A stretch of DNA of 64,000 bases from Anaspis maculata (taxonomy: Eukaryota > Arthropoda > Insecta > Coleoptera > Scraptiidae). Location: NCBI GenBank assembly GCA_949128115.1, contig OX421962.1, forward strand, positions 42,121,745 through 42,185,744, read 5' to 3'. A program made the position numbers and the translations under genes. Below the pieces are notes generated by a model. That model saw nothing but the letters and a program-made list of their open reading frames with translations, did not search any database and was not told the origin of the DNA. Positions 23,919 to 35,700 of the stretch are shown piece after piece. Position 1 is the stretch's first letter, and every line of letters begins with the position of its first letter.

Positions 23919-26900
23919 TCAGTCATCTGCCATCAGATGGATGCTGTCATCCCCAGAAAATCGAAGCGAGTTCGGCGTCAACAAGGAGGAGAGCATGTCC
24001 TGGTGGTGATGATGAGATTTCGTCGATAGCGAACGTAAAGGAGACGTGTCAGATCCGTCCCAACTTGCGTGTTTTTTCGAATCGGATTTGCTTTTTTCTT
24101 TCGCCTGCAGAAAAAAGGACCAAGAAAATCGAAAAAAATCTCTTACATTGATTGACTTACGTTGACTTCAACTTGGAGCGTGTCATCGTCGCCATCCGGA
24201 AACTGGAACATTCGAAAATTCGGCGATTTCGGCCAAGTAGTCGGCGGTGGGCTTCGAATCATGTGCTCGTGCATTTCGGGAAGAGTCAGTGGGTCGACGT
24301 CCAGGTCGAGGGACAGCTCTTTGGCCATCAAATTGGCATGATCAGATTCTTCGTCTAAGCCATCTATAATGCTCTCCCTGCTGGCAATGACTTGCTGCAA
24401 ATAATGAAACTGTAGTAGTAATTTGATGGCTTTCACTCCTCACACTTTCAAATGGGCGTTTCCACATTGACACTAGTGATGTAAATTCTCGTTACTTTTA
24501 GGTAATCGTTAGTAATCGGTACTCTTCGATTTAGTAATCGTTACTGATTACTTCGAGTATTAGCAAAAAGCAATGGGGGGGGATTCCTACCGAAAGAAAC
24601 ACGGGGGGCCCGATGAATAACCAAATTTTGGTATCTTGAGGGGAAAATGCCGCTGCAAATTTATATTTTCATTATAAGAAAGAACTAGAACAGATTAACA
24701 TGATACTGACTCTGAACATACCACTGTTGAAAAAAAATTGTTTTTTTTTTTGGGCAGGTACTGAATGAGGAAATGCGGTCGCTCTTGAAGTAGGTAATCA
24801 TTTATGAAAGTAACGAATACTTTATCAAATGAGTAATCGGTACTTCAGGACCTGGCGAGTAACGATTACAAAAGTAACGAATCAGTACTACCCGCCCATC
24901 ACTAATTGACACGGTTTTCAAATTTGGCGCGGTAGATGGAGCGTCCGAATGGACCTGGAGTCTCTCTAGACCTGGATTGCGTTCGAGAACTACACTATTC
25001 TGCGATTTTTACATTTTTGGAGTAAGGGTATCAAGTAAGGCAAAGTAACTACCACTTTCCGAACGATTTTCGCTGTGCTGGAAATGTCACTGTTAATCTC
25101 ACTGATTTCAGTTTAGTTTCAAAGTAAAGTAAGCTTTTCTGATAAAGTATCCATTTTTATAGGTACTGCCACCACGTAAGAACCCAATCGAAACGATTAT
25201 GGTAAAAATAAAATAAGTCTGACAGAGAAATATGTGGGGTACTGAGGTGCGCATGACGAGTAACTTTCACGGCGCTCGGAGGTGCTGCGAATTTTGTCAC
25301 TTCAACGCGACACGTTTTGAGTTCTCGAACGGTTTACTGCGTTACCGATGGTGCGCACAGAAGAGATCTTGAAACGGTCATTTCTGCAACAATCGCAGAA
25401 TAGTGTAGTTCTCGAACGCAACCCTGGTTGACAGCGATGATGCCAATGTCACTGAAGCCAATGAGAATCGAAGCGCACGCACAGTCTCTGACAGACTCTC
25501 AGACTGGCGTTCTTGGTAATCCACGTGGGGGTCTTTAAGTTTTGTTGGTTGCATAAGCACTGGGGGATAAATTATTAGCCGCCCTGGCTTGCGCGCATAC
25601 TTGTGAGCGCATACTCCGGCTAGTACAAACGGCGACTACATACCGCTACAGGTATGCGTGAAGCTCTCGTGGGAAAGGTAGGTTGAAGTTGTGGTCGAAT
25701 TAACGTATAATAAAAGTCGAATATAATCCATTTCAAGCTTAAAAAAACACAGCTTGCCATGAAAAATTCGAGTTTTGTTGGTGTTCCTAATTTTTTGTTT
25801 ATTGTCATCTTGATACAAAGGAGGTTCGAATTTCTGTACCTATGACATAAACATAAAACCTTTACCTGAACTACGCTGTGTTGTCAGATTGTCATTCTGG
25901 GGACTGCAGACTGCATCGCCGGTTTGCTCACTGATCTGAGCCGCTTTCTTTCGGCCAGAATCACAGTCACAGATCATGAACCCAACAGATAGAGTGAATT
26001 AACGTGAAATTCTGACTTGATACCATCAATTACCTAGTTCTCATGGGGCGCCAGCGAGGACTCTTGCTCTATCCCGTCCGGCATGAATGATGGCCTTCTT
26101 GCATAAAAATCTGTTATTTTGGGTCGATACACTCATAGACCGATACACTCACGAGCTCACCTAACCGCGCCTTTAGGTTGAAGGTAAGAATAAGAGGCCG
26201 TGAGATACTGTCACGAGATCACTTGCGACGAAATCACACTTCGGCGCTAGAAATGGTCCTCTTTGGTCATTTTTTAAACTATACATTCTTATAGGTCCAA
26301 AGTCATAAGGGGTCACGCGATTTTGGTAATTCCAAAAGTAGGAATAGATTAAAGACAGTGTCCAATGAGGTTCTTTGAAAAAAAATTGCGGAATATCCAC
26401 TAGTTTTCAAAAGGAAAATTATCAAAGTTACGGAACCCACGCAGTGTATTTTCGGCGGTCGACTCGATTTGAAAAATTTCAAAAGTAGGAACGTACTGAA
26501 AATGAATAGTGTTCAATAATATTACGCGAAAGAAAATTTGTGGAAATAGAAAGGAGGTGGTAGCCATGGCGACGACGAGTAAGAATCCTACGCGAAAATG
26601 TTCAAGTGCCGGAATGGAATATTAATTTAAGTAAATATCTCATTTTTTCAACGGTAAAACGGCAATGTCACTGTCAAAAAATTACAGAAGCCATATCTCA
26701 GGAAACTTGACATGCATTGTCTCTCGCAATGTCTCATCTGAAAGCACTTGAAAAAGTGCATTCGAAACAGTTGGAAGTATTTCTTCATCTGTCCAAAGGT
26801 TTAAATTTTTAGTAAAGTTTAATACTTTGACATCTTAAAACTTAAAAGCTACCCGATGGATTCGAACGAAATTTAGCAGAAAGCAACACAACGAAAGAAT

Positions 26901-28941
26901 TAAATTTAGCATGTGGCTAATTCTCCACCAGTTCCCAGTCGGGTGCTACGAATTTTTAAACATTTTTCTGGCCAATACCACTGAATATGGCTGTTCGCAC
27001 GGTCTTTTGCCGGAAATTTTGGCGTCCGGTGCTGGGCTCACTTTTAAGCATTTCCTTTTGAGGGATTACTTCACAACTGGTTCAGTTTTCCTAACAAATT
27101 TGAAATTAATTGATCTGATACACAATCACCACTATTAATGCAAATCCTACCTACCTAGGGTAAACTCGAGGGTAAAATCAAGGTAAAATGAAATATTCAC
27201 TAATACTACTCATTATAGGGCCCCGTATTCAATTTTTAGGTGCCTCATGCTCAGCTTTTAGTTCTAGCCTTTTATAGAACTACTTTTATATGTTACACTT
27301 CTAACATTTCAAAACGTACATGACGCTCTTTCATTGGTTTTGATTGAAAAAATGCTTTGATCAGCATCTGGCTTCAGGACCTTTTTTTTGTCAACAAAAC
27401 TGCAAAAACCTTGGGGCTAGGGTGATTGCATGAAATTCGTTCACCTGATCACCGGCAGGCAGCGCAAGGATTTAGTTATGTTTTGACGTTTATAAGGGAA
27501 TTGCATTGGGGCCATAGACAAGAATTGGGGCACATAACAGGTGTAAGGCATTGTTAGAATGATTGGAAATCACAATCTCTATCTCGTAAACGCCGAATAA
27601 ACCAGTATGTGAACAAAACACGTAAAAATGACAGTATTTAGTGAGGTTAGTTCATTTGACGTTGACTCCACATGGATGAAACTTGACAGATGACAATGAT
27701 ACTATTGACATTTTGCCATAAACTCCCTCTAGATACATGCAATCACCCTATTTAAATACGAGCCCTAATAACTAAATATTCAGATGTTAAAAATTATATC
27801 GTCAATATTGAACAGAAACAGTTATGCTTGAAACGAAATCAAATCTCAAACCTTTACACTCCCAAGCGGCATTTTCCAAAATATTTGTTTGGAGGGTAAA
27901 TTTTACTCTGTTCAAGAAAAACCGCATTTAAAAAAAAATTGTGGTGGGGGTAGGTATAAACTCAGATATAATAGTGAAGAGCGTATTTTTCCTGGTGTAA
28001 GCATCCTAAAAATTTGGTCAAAATCGGCCAAACTGTCTTCAAGTTACAACTATTCAAAAGTAGGTAGGTACCAGAAATGACCGCTTTTTCAAACTTTCCA
28101 ACAAAAGGAACGCAAAACTGTTGATTTTCGGCCGATTTGAACCAAATTTTCAAGATACACAAAAAAAAAGTTATACAATATTATGATATCTGCACTCATC
28201 TATCTACCTCCACTACAGAAAAGCTTGGAAATGTGGTTTTTCTTGAATGGTGTAAAATTTACCCTCGAAACAAATATTTCGGAAAATGCCTCTTGAGGAT
28301 ATAAAGATTCGAGATTAGAGATTTAAGATTCGATTTCGTTTCAAAATAACTGTTTCAGTCTGTGCTGTTTCTATTAAAAATTGCCGATATAATTTTTAAT
28401 GTCAGAACATTTAGTCGTTAAGGCTCGTACTGCTTTTACTGTGTGTAACGAACGACCGCTCTTGAAGAATTTCCGGGTCCTCCCAAGAGAACTTCTAATT
28501 TTTATCCCTAAATAAGTCCTGATAAAAGCGTGCATCACCTATTCTTTGGGTGGCAGCCATCCCAATTTTTCAATCTTCATGTCTAGGAAATTTAGCTTTC
28601 TTGTTTGGAATTGCCTGGTGAAAGGCCCAGATTGCACAGATGGATCAAACACAAACCAAACTCACCTGGATAAACGGGTTATCTTGGCGGGACGCCCTCA
28701 GAGCTTCCATGTCTTGATCTATGTTCCGTATGCGACCTGGGGTGAGGGTTACAGTGGAAAGAGCTGGAGATGGAGGACTGTTTACAGGTAAACTCAGGTA
28801 GTAATCCACAGCAGAAACGCTCAGAGACGAATGTGCACGCCCAACGATTCCTCCTTTTTGTGGATCTGCAAAGAACTCTCAGAATTTGCGCCACACTTTT
28901 ATGCACACAGCCTTACCAGTTATGGTCCTTCGTCGACTCAT
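23919..28941 (-). CDS. Unrecognised 214-aa acidic, disordered protein, 4 exons
   Basis: Exons 28941-28917, 28865-28666, 24394-24161 and 24104-23919 join in one frame (phases 1, 0, 0) with good borders (GTAAGG, GTGAGT, GTAAGTC donors; TTCTTTGCAG, TTATTTGCAG, TTTTCTGCAG acceptors). The first and last introns are 51 and 56 bp; the middle one is 4.3 kb and holds three MITE-like elements. The product starts MSRRRTITDPQKGG and has a Pro/Ser stretch (LPVNSPPSPALSTV), an acidic middle (GLDEESDHANLM, LDLDVDPLTLPEM), a Pro-rich patch, a Lys/Ser block, HHHH and the end HLMADD. No signal peptide, membrane span or catalytic motif is visible. It is probably a disordered nuclear or scaffold protein, but the function is unknown. 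Additional exons could lie in the long intron. Confidence 0.7.
24474..24904. mobile_element. hAT-type non-autonomous element, 8-bp duplication
   Basis: Terminal repeats TAGTGATG and CATCACTA are flanked by a perfect 8-bp duplication ATTGACAC (24466-24473 and 24905-24912), the hallmark of hAT insertion. It is 431 bp with no transposase. It sits 80 bp upstream (on the gene strand) of an exon of the minus-strand gene, inside its long intron. The inside is rich in GTAATCGTTACT-like blocks. Confidence 0.88.
24968..25427. mobile_element. 460-bp MITE with inverted ends
   Basis: The ends GATTGCGTTCGAGAACTACA and TGTAGTTCTCGAACGCAACC mirror each other over about 35 bp. It lies just left of centre in the 4.3-kb intron, next to the hAT copy. 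No target duplication could be fixed. Confidence 0.65.
25428..27755. other. Intron DNA with no recognised exon
   Basis: This is part of the 4.3-kb intron of the unrecognised minus-strand gene. I see no coding motif and no clear palindrome here. Confidence 0.45.
27756..28430. repeat. 675-bp palindrome in intron
   Basis: Outer arms (TACGAGCC... with ...AGGCTCGTA) and inner arms (CGGCATTTTCC with GGAAAATGCC) are mirrored around about 28093. The arms are diverged, with several small insertions, so the element is older than those at 2.1 or 49.6 kb. Confidence 0.7.
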
Positions 28942-29724
28942 GGTTTCCCGAAATTAATTTCGTACGAATCTCGATGACATCACCACGTATCATGCGAATT
29001 CCCTTGATTTTTCTAATTCGTGGAGTATTAATTTATTATTGACAAAATATCTGGTATTCCTGTGTTTATTTGGTAATTTGACAGGCGCACGAAATGATTG
29101 ACGTATGACACTTGCGAAAACTAGGTTAAATCAGTGCTTGTCAAACTTTTACAATCCCTTCCCTAAATCGATCTTTGGCGTTCAAAACTTTTCACTCGTC
29201 TCAAATAAAAAGCATGAATCAACTTTATGAATCATTGACGTTAACAAAATATTTGGAAGCACTCGTATTTCACATGACAAATCTAGCGCATAAATGTCAC
29301 ATCATTCAACGCCTACTCTTAACTCAGTTTACAGGTTTACTCTTGCCCAGATCCTAGCCTAAGGTTCCCCTTATTTGCTTTAAAATGTTGATATAATTTC
29401 AATTTCTTGGAATTGGGAAGCGAGCTACTTATTAAAAAAACAAATAAAAATAGGTCACAGTTAGGTTTATTTAAATGCAAATTTTTTTCAATCGATTTTA
29501 TTATACCAAGTGGAATTTACACAGCAGACTCAAAAATTATAAGTAGGTACCTACCTACCTAGGTACTGAATTATTTATGGTAAAAATGAATAGAAGACGT
29601 GATATGTTTACACAATAAACAAAACTTGTCACACTTGTATTGTACTGATCTAAATCACAATGTGTTTAAAATTGCAAAAAAAATCACACTATGTCATTTA
29701 ACTGAGTTCAGGGAGTCTTCAGAC
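28942..29724. other. Spacer between two minus-strand genes
   Basis: It holds the 5' flank of the 214-aa gene and the 3' UTR of the TXNDC5-like gene. Reverse-strand AATAAA signals lie at about 29466-29471 and 29495-29500, roughly 225-260 bp past the TXNDC5 stop. A TAGGTACCTACCTACCTAGG-like low-complexity patch is at about 29543. Confidence 0.5.
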
Positions 29725-32700
29725 TTAGAGTTCATCGTGAATAGAGTGTTTCTTGACAAAATCATATAAATCTTCCAATGATCTGCTGCCGCTGTACTCG
29801 GATACCTTTTCACCATTTTTGTATAAGAAAATGGTTGGGAAGCCTTCAACCTGGAAGAAAATAAGAATTAATAAGTATTTAACTTTTCGTAGCCGTTATC
29901 GATTTTTGAGCTTTCAGAGATGAGCAGGGTGAGCTTGAGCTTTATAAGCTTAGCAAACAAAGATCTACGCTTTGATAAGGGACATTCACGTTGAGCACAC
30001 CGTTTTCCGCGCGCCGTCCATGGAATTCACAGGGTTAGTCTAGAGCTGATCGGGACTTCGGGACCAAACTGAAAAATCCCGGGACCAGTCCCGAAAACAC
30101 AAAAACCTTGCCTTTCGGATTTTTTTTATGTCGAAACCTTAGAGTACTTCTTGGGTTAAAAGGAACGTCTCCACTATACATTTGTGTTGTGATAGTAGAA
30201 AGCCAGCAAAACGCGTTGACGTGAATTTTGTATCAGCACTAGCACGGGTTGGAGAGAGATCGTGCATTTCGTAAGTTTATAATCAATTTTGAACAAGAGA
30301 AAACCTGACATTTCGAGAACCTGTATTTCAGCGTTCTCTGTCGAATACACGACATACGGGCGAGAACGGCGGCTATGATTCGCCCGCAGAATATTAGATA
30401 TGACCTCGCGTGAAAGATCTGACCTATTAATAGCTAGCTCGCGCAGTGAGATATAGCGCAGGCTGTGCAGGCCTTACAAATTTCTCAACGTCATATTACG
30501 TACTTGTGGGAAAAAAAAACCGGTAATTGTTGACGACCACTACTTCTCGACTTCAGCCACCAACTTTTCACGGTAGGTAGACACCACCACAACATCACGT
30601 TCGTCGACCGTAGTTTCCTGGGGAAACCACTATTTCCACTGTAAAATGCCCCTTCTTTCCATTACTTGTCCTACGACGTAAGTACATGCAAGAAGGAGAC
30701 GTCCTATATAGCTGTTTAAGTGGTTGCCTAACTCTTAGAAAATGCTAGTCGAGAAGTAGTCGTCGTCAACAATCCACGTTTCCCGAAAGGCTTCTGCGCA
30801 TACCTGTGAAAGTAGGACGTTGCCATATTTCATATCACGACAACAAGTTGACAACACTGTAATACGGTGTGCGTGTGTAATGTCACGCAAATGGCAGCTG
30901 ACAGCGCTTGACATCGATTTGACGTTTCGACAGACCTAACCTGATAACGCTCTTGTTTCGATGATCGCCTTGCAGCTCAGTGGATTTTCGTATCACCTGA
31001 ATTTTTTCTGCGTCTTTTTGTAACATTTCATTCTTAACAATATTAAATGTTGAATGGTTAGGAAGTTATGTTTGTTCACATTTCGATTATTGATTGACAG
31101 TTGCCATTGACAGTGACACTTCGTGCGTCAAAATTGAAATTACCGCGCTCTGCAGGTATGCGTTCTCATGTATGCGCTGAAGTGATATACGTGATGGTAA
31201 ACGTGGATTACCAAAAAACCTTTATAAAATGCTGGAGTCGTTCCCCTTAAGTGATAGTTTACTTTGTTCGACTGAAAAAAAAAATCAACACTACCGCGCG
31301 GCGCCAATTTTTAATTTCGGGACCAAAAGCTGCTTCCGGGACCTGAACGAAAATCCCGGGACCTGAAAACCCCATCAAGTCTAGGTGCACCTCATCAAGT
31401 AGTGGATGCCCTAGGTGAGTAAATCTTAAAAAATCCGAATTCATCAAAAACACCCACAAAAAGTTCCAGAGGTTCCTGAACTGATGTAGAGAAACAAATA
31501 ACACGGTTCGTTTCCATAGAAAACTTTCTGCGTGTATTTTCAAGAAAACTGGATTTTCAAAATTTATGACTCACCCTGTACATATAGTGAATAGAATTAT
31601 ATTTCATTTGTTTCAAAGAGTTCACGGAAAAAAATCGTATAAATAACAAAAATAAAGGGGCTAGAAGTCCCGCCCTTTGATCCCCCCTTAGTTCCAAAAA
31701 CAAAGAAACCTCTGAAGACAAAATATTTCTTTGGCACTCTAGAAGCATTTTTCTGAACTGCTTTGGATTTTTTTACGATCGGTTCGGAACACCCCGTATC
31801 AGCATAAACAGAGTGAAAATTGAAAAAAAACTTTCCGCTATGTGGTTGTTTCTTCCATGTTTTTTCCTAACACGTTTTATCTTGCGCTATTTATTGCGGT
31901 TACAGTGTGTGGAGTTATATCAGTAACGATGCCTCTTGTCAATGATCAAGGTCGGGTCAGCTGAAGTTGCACAAAGGACGTAGAAGTCTCAGGCCCGTAG
32001 CTAGGATACTTTTATAGAGGGGGCAAGAGCAATTTTCAGGGGGGCATACCTTATATTCTCATTGGTGGTCTTGCAAACATTGAGTCGCAGGCGAAAATTT
32101 TTGGTAAAAAGGAGCGTGGCCAAAAAACAGTATTTTTTACTTGCGAAAATGAAAAACTTGAACTTTATAATGAAAAAAATTTAAAAAAAATAAAATTTTA
32201 TTCCGCTCATATGCCAAGGAGACCAAACAAGCCAGCGCTGATGACCGTATAATATAGACACCCAAATGGTCTAGGCATCACCCCGAAATTTTGTGTCGGT
32301 TAAAATGACAATTTCTCGAGAAAACATTACCTGAATTTGAAATTTTTTAAGGTGCCCGATAGAGTAATCCTTTCACTACTAGTTAGGTAGTTACCACCTC
32401 AAATAGCCCGACTCTTGACTGTTTTTGTGATTTATGAACTGAAAATTAAGCTGTAAAAGACCATCCATTATAAGACAAATTGGTTGCTGAGGCAATTGTA
32501 ATGCATCGAATACTTGCCACTGATGCATTTTGAACCACCCTGGGCTATTCATGTAATGCAATGTCGCAGCATGGTTGATTTGTCATAGTCTCAAAAGAGG
32601 TGCAGGGCTCTCACCACTTCTGAGGGCCGATGGGATTAAATTGTCTCATGATACATTATTACGCTTTCCAAAAATGTTACGTCCTCGAAAATTCTGCGTC

Positions 32701-35700
32701 GTGTTTTCTCAAAACGGGGCCTTACTAAAGTCAGGGATTTTTGCGCTCCTTTTATTGTCACCCTGTATATCGTACATAGGGTTAACAATCGGATGAATCA
32801 AGGTGGTAGCTTGTAGTTGAAGGATTACTCTATCGAGCACTACAAAAATTTTCGAAATTGGCTGATGTTTTCTCGAGAAATTGTCATTTTAACCGGAACA
32901 AATGTCGGGGTGATCCCTAGTAGTTGCAGCGGTACGCTAGCAAAATGACCCTGATTCTGCATTTTGTGATACTGCAATGAAATTTGGCATATGCCAACTA
33001 CGTAGAATTTCAAGTGATTTGACCCGCAGCACTCAAAAATTTGTCCATTAGGGGGCGACTGGGGGCCCCTCCAAATTTCAAGATGTCAGTGTTTTTACCA
33101 TGCACCATTCAGTACCGCCCTATCTACCGTACAGGACCTAAACAACTTTGTTCTTGACCATCATAACATTTTTCGTCATGTCAATTCCATTCTTCTTACA
33201 GAAAAAAATTATTTCTTTGTCTGGTCAACAAGTCGAGAAATATACCTATATTTTTTTGGACCACAAATAGATTGTTGAGTCGTTTTTGTGTGATCATCGA
33301 TAAATCCGCATCCCCTTGATTCATTGATGAAAACAAAAGTGTTGCTGTTCTATTCTTTAACGAAGGGGTGACCTCAACTTATCATTATTTTCAACATCAC
33401 CTATTTCAATGTTTTATCCCTAAAAATATGATAATTATTGTACTAATATATAGCTTGAAGTTTCTTCGACGGTTTGGATGATGAAACGGCTTCAGATTCC
33501 ACCTGGAAGCCGTACATATTAATTTTTCTGCTAGGCCGTCAAATTTGGCATTTTTGATTTTCTACCGGGAGCGGCCAAAATGTCAATACACACCACTCCG
33601 CCCAAGAGCACCGGTTGCGGTACTTTCGCACCAACTCTCATTTCAGTATCACAAAATGCAAAATTGTTAGGCGTGAATATCGCTCTCTGCTAGAGCAAAC
33701 CGGTGCTCTTGGGCGGAGTGGTGTGTATTGACATTTTGGCCGCTCCCGCTAGAAAATCAAAAATGCCAAATTTGACAGCCTTGCAGAAAAACTATTATGT
33801 ACGGCTTCCAGGTGGAATCTGAGGCAGTTTCATCATCCACATCGTTGAAGAGAACTTCGAGCTGTATATTAGTATATCAATAATCATACTTACCGAGGTA
33901 AAACATTGAAAAAGGTAATGTTGAAAATAATGGTAAGTTGAAGTCACTCCTTTGTTGAAAAATAGCACTGCAAAAGTTTTATTTTCATAAATGAATCAAG
34001 GGGATGCGGATTCATCGATGATCGCACAAAAACTACCTAACAATCTATTGGTGGTCCAAAAAAAAATTATTTTTCAATTTGTTGACCAGGCAAAGAAATT
34101 ATTTTTTTTCTATAAGAAGAATGGAATTGATATGACGAAAAATGTTATGATGGTCAAGAACAAAGTTGTTTAGGTTCTGTACGGTAGATAGGGCGGTACT
34201 GAATGGCGCATGGGAAAAATTCAGACATTTTGAAATTTTGAGGGGCCCCCAGTCGCCCCCTGATGGAGAAATTTTTGAGTGCTGCGGGTCAAATCACTTG
34301 AAATTTTATGTAGTTTGCATATGCCAAATTTCATTGCAGTATCACAAAATGCAGAATCAAAAAGCGTACCGCTGCAACTATAGTTGACGGTAGATGGTAG
34401 AACGTGGGTCTGATACACAGTTGATTTTGACACATTTTTGTGTAACTTTTATGGATTGTGTAATTTTTTATTCAAGTAATTTTTTCTCAAAATTAAATTT
34501 AAAATAAAAGTTTTATTTCATCTAGAACTCTAGGGGGGGCAAACGATTATTCTAGGGGGGGCTCAGCCCCCCCATGCCTCCCCGTAGCTACGGGCCTGAG
34601 AAGTCTGATGTTGGAAATGTTGCATTGGAACCTGGGAATTTTTCTTGTGTAGTCATCAGGTTGCCATACATTGTTTTATATCTCCTTGGCGCGTTGTATG
34701 GGCAGTGCACTGTTTTGATTTAAGTTGTTGATTGGCAATTTTGAAAAAATACTAATGTATACAGGTGTCCCGTTTTTCAACGCTCACTATACGGATCTCG
34801 GAAACGGTGAGAGTACAAAGTCGGTTGAATTATAAAGAAAGTTGCGTTACTTTATAATTATCTCAAGATATCTTTGGTCCTTTTTGGAATATCCCCCAAA
34901 GAAAAAAAAACTGAAGAATGTCGAAGTCAAAAATTTCAAATCACGTCTTTATAACGGCAGCTACCAATTTGTTGCCAGGTAGACAGATGATTCTGACAAC
35001 CAGCCTATGCTAAATTCAAGCAAATTTGGTTAAATGGAAGCAAGTAGTTTCCTTGAATCACATCAACGACGTGTTCAATTTCAATCCCAAAATCAACAGA
35101 CACCTTTAAAAAAGTGGTTCCATTTATGCGATCGCGTCTGTACTGTGGTGAGTACATAAATGGAAACATTTGTCAAATATCTGTCAGTTTTTTTAGCTCA
35201 ATTGCGTACTTTATTATCATGATTTGAGACGATAACTTGCTGTTCAAACTTGAAGGAAATACCCTAGAATCTAGAAGCAAGTAGTTTTCTGAAATCACAT
35301 TCGTGAAGTGTGCAATGTTAAGCGCAAAACTGGCAGTTTCCATTTTCAAAAAGTGTCTCCATTTATGCGCTCGTATGTGAGGTAATATGGAACAGGTACA
35401 GCAAGACAAACAAACAGGTCTAAGTTAATGTTCGAAGTGGAAATGGTTCTTTCTACTCCTTGGTCGGATTCGTAATCCTGAACTGAGGTCCTTTGAGAAA
35501 CTCGAAGTCATTGGGACACGATTTCAAGATTGTAGTTGCAACGGGAAGTTGGTGGGATCAACACATTCACCATGGAAACAACAGGTCAGATTGTCGTATA
35601 AATGACGAACTTCACTCATGGATAAACTTCGACGGTTGTATCCCCAACTTGATATCGAGTCGCTTATCGATTATTGTTATTAGACTTACTTCTTCCTCAT

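Larger units (their letters stand above)
31990..34598. mobile_element. 2.6-kb hAT-type composite with 8-bp duplication
   Basis: Terminal repeats CAGGCCCGTAGCTAGG and CCGTAGCTACGGGCCTG are flanked by a perfect 8-bp duplication AGAAGTCT (31982-31989 and 34599-34606). No transposase frame exists. The interior is two adjoining palindromes, 32271-32920 and 32921-34380, that together make up 80 percent of the element. Confidence 0.9.
29851..35689 (-). other. TXNDC5 intron 5
   Basis: It holds the hAT composite at 31990-34598, a direct repeat of TTCGGGACC-type blocks at about 30055-30107 and 31314-31370, an inverted pair around 30530-30775 (CTACTTCTCGACT with GTCGAGAAGTAG), and a diverged 240-bp-spaced duplication at about 35039-35135 and 35276-35375 (GCAAGTAGTTT...CCATTTATGCG). 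No exon was recognised. Confidence 0.55.

Noticed and set aside
24161..24394. Possible CRTC (CREB coactivator) similarity through a DPLTL run
   Set aside because: Only five residues match; the rest of the protein lacks CRTC features.
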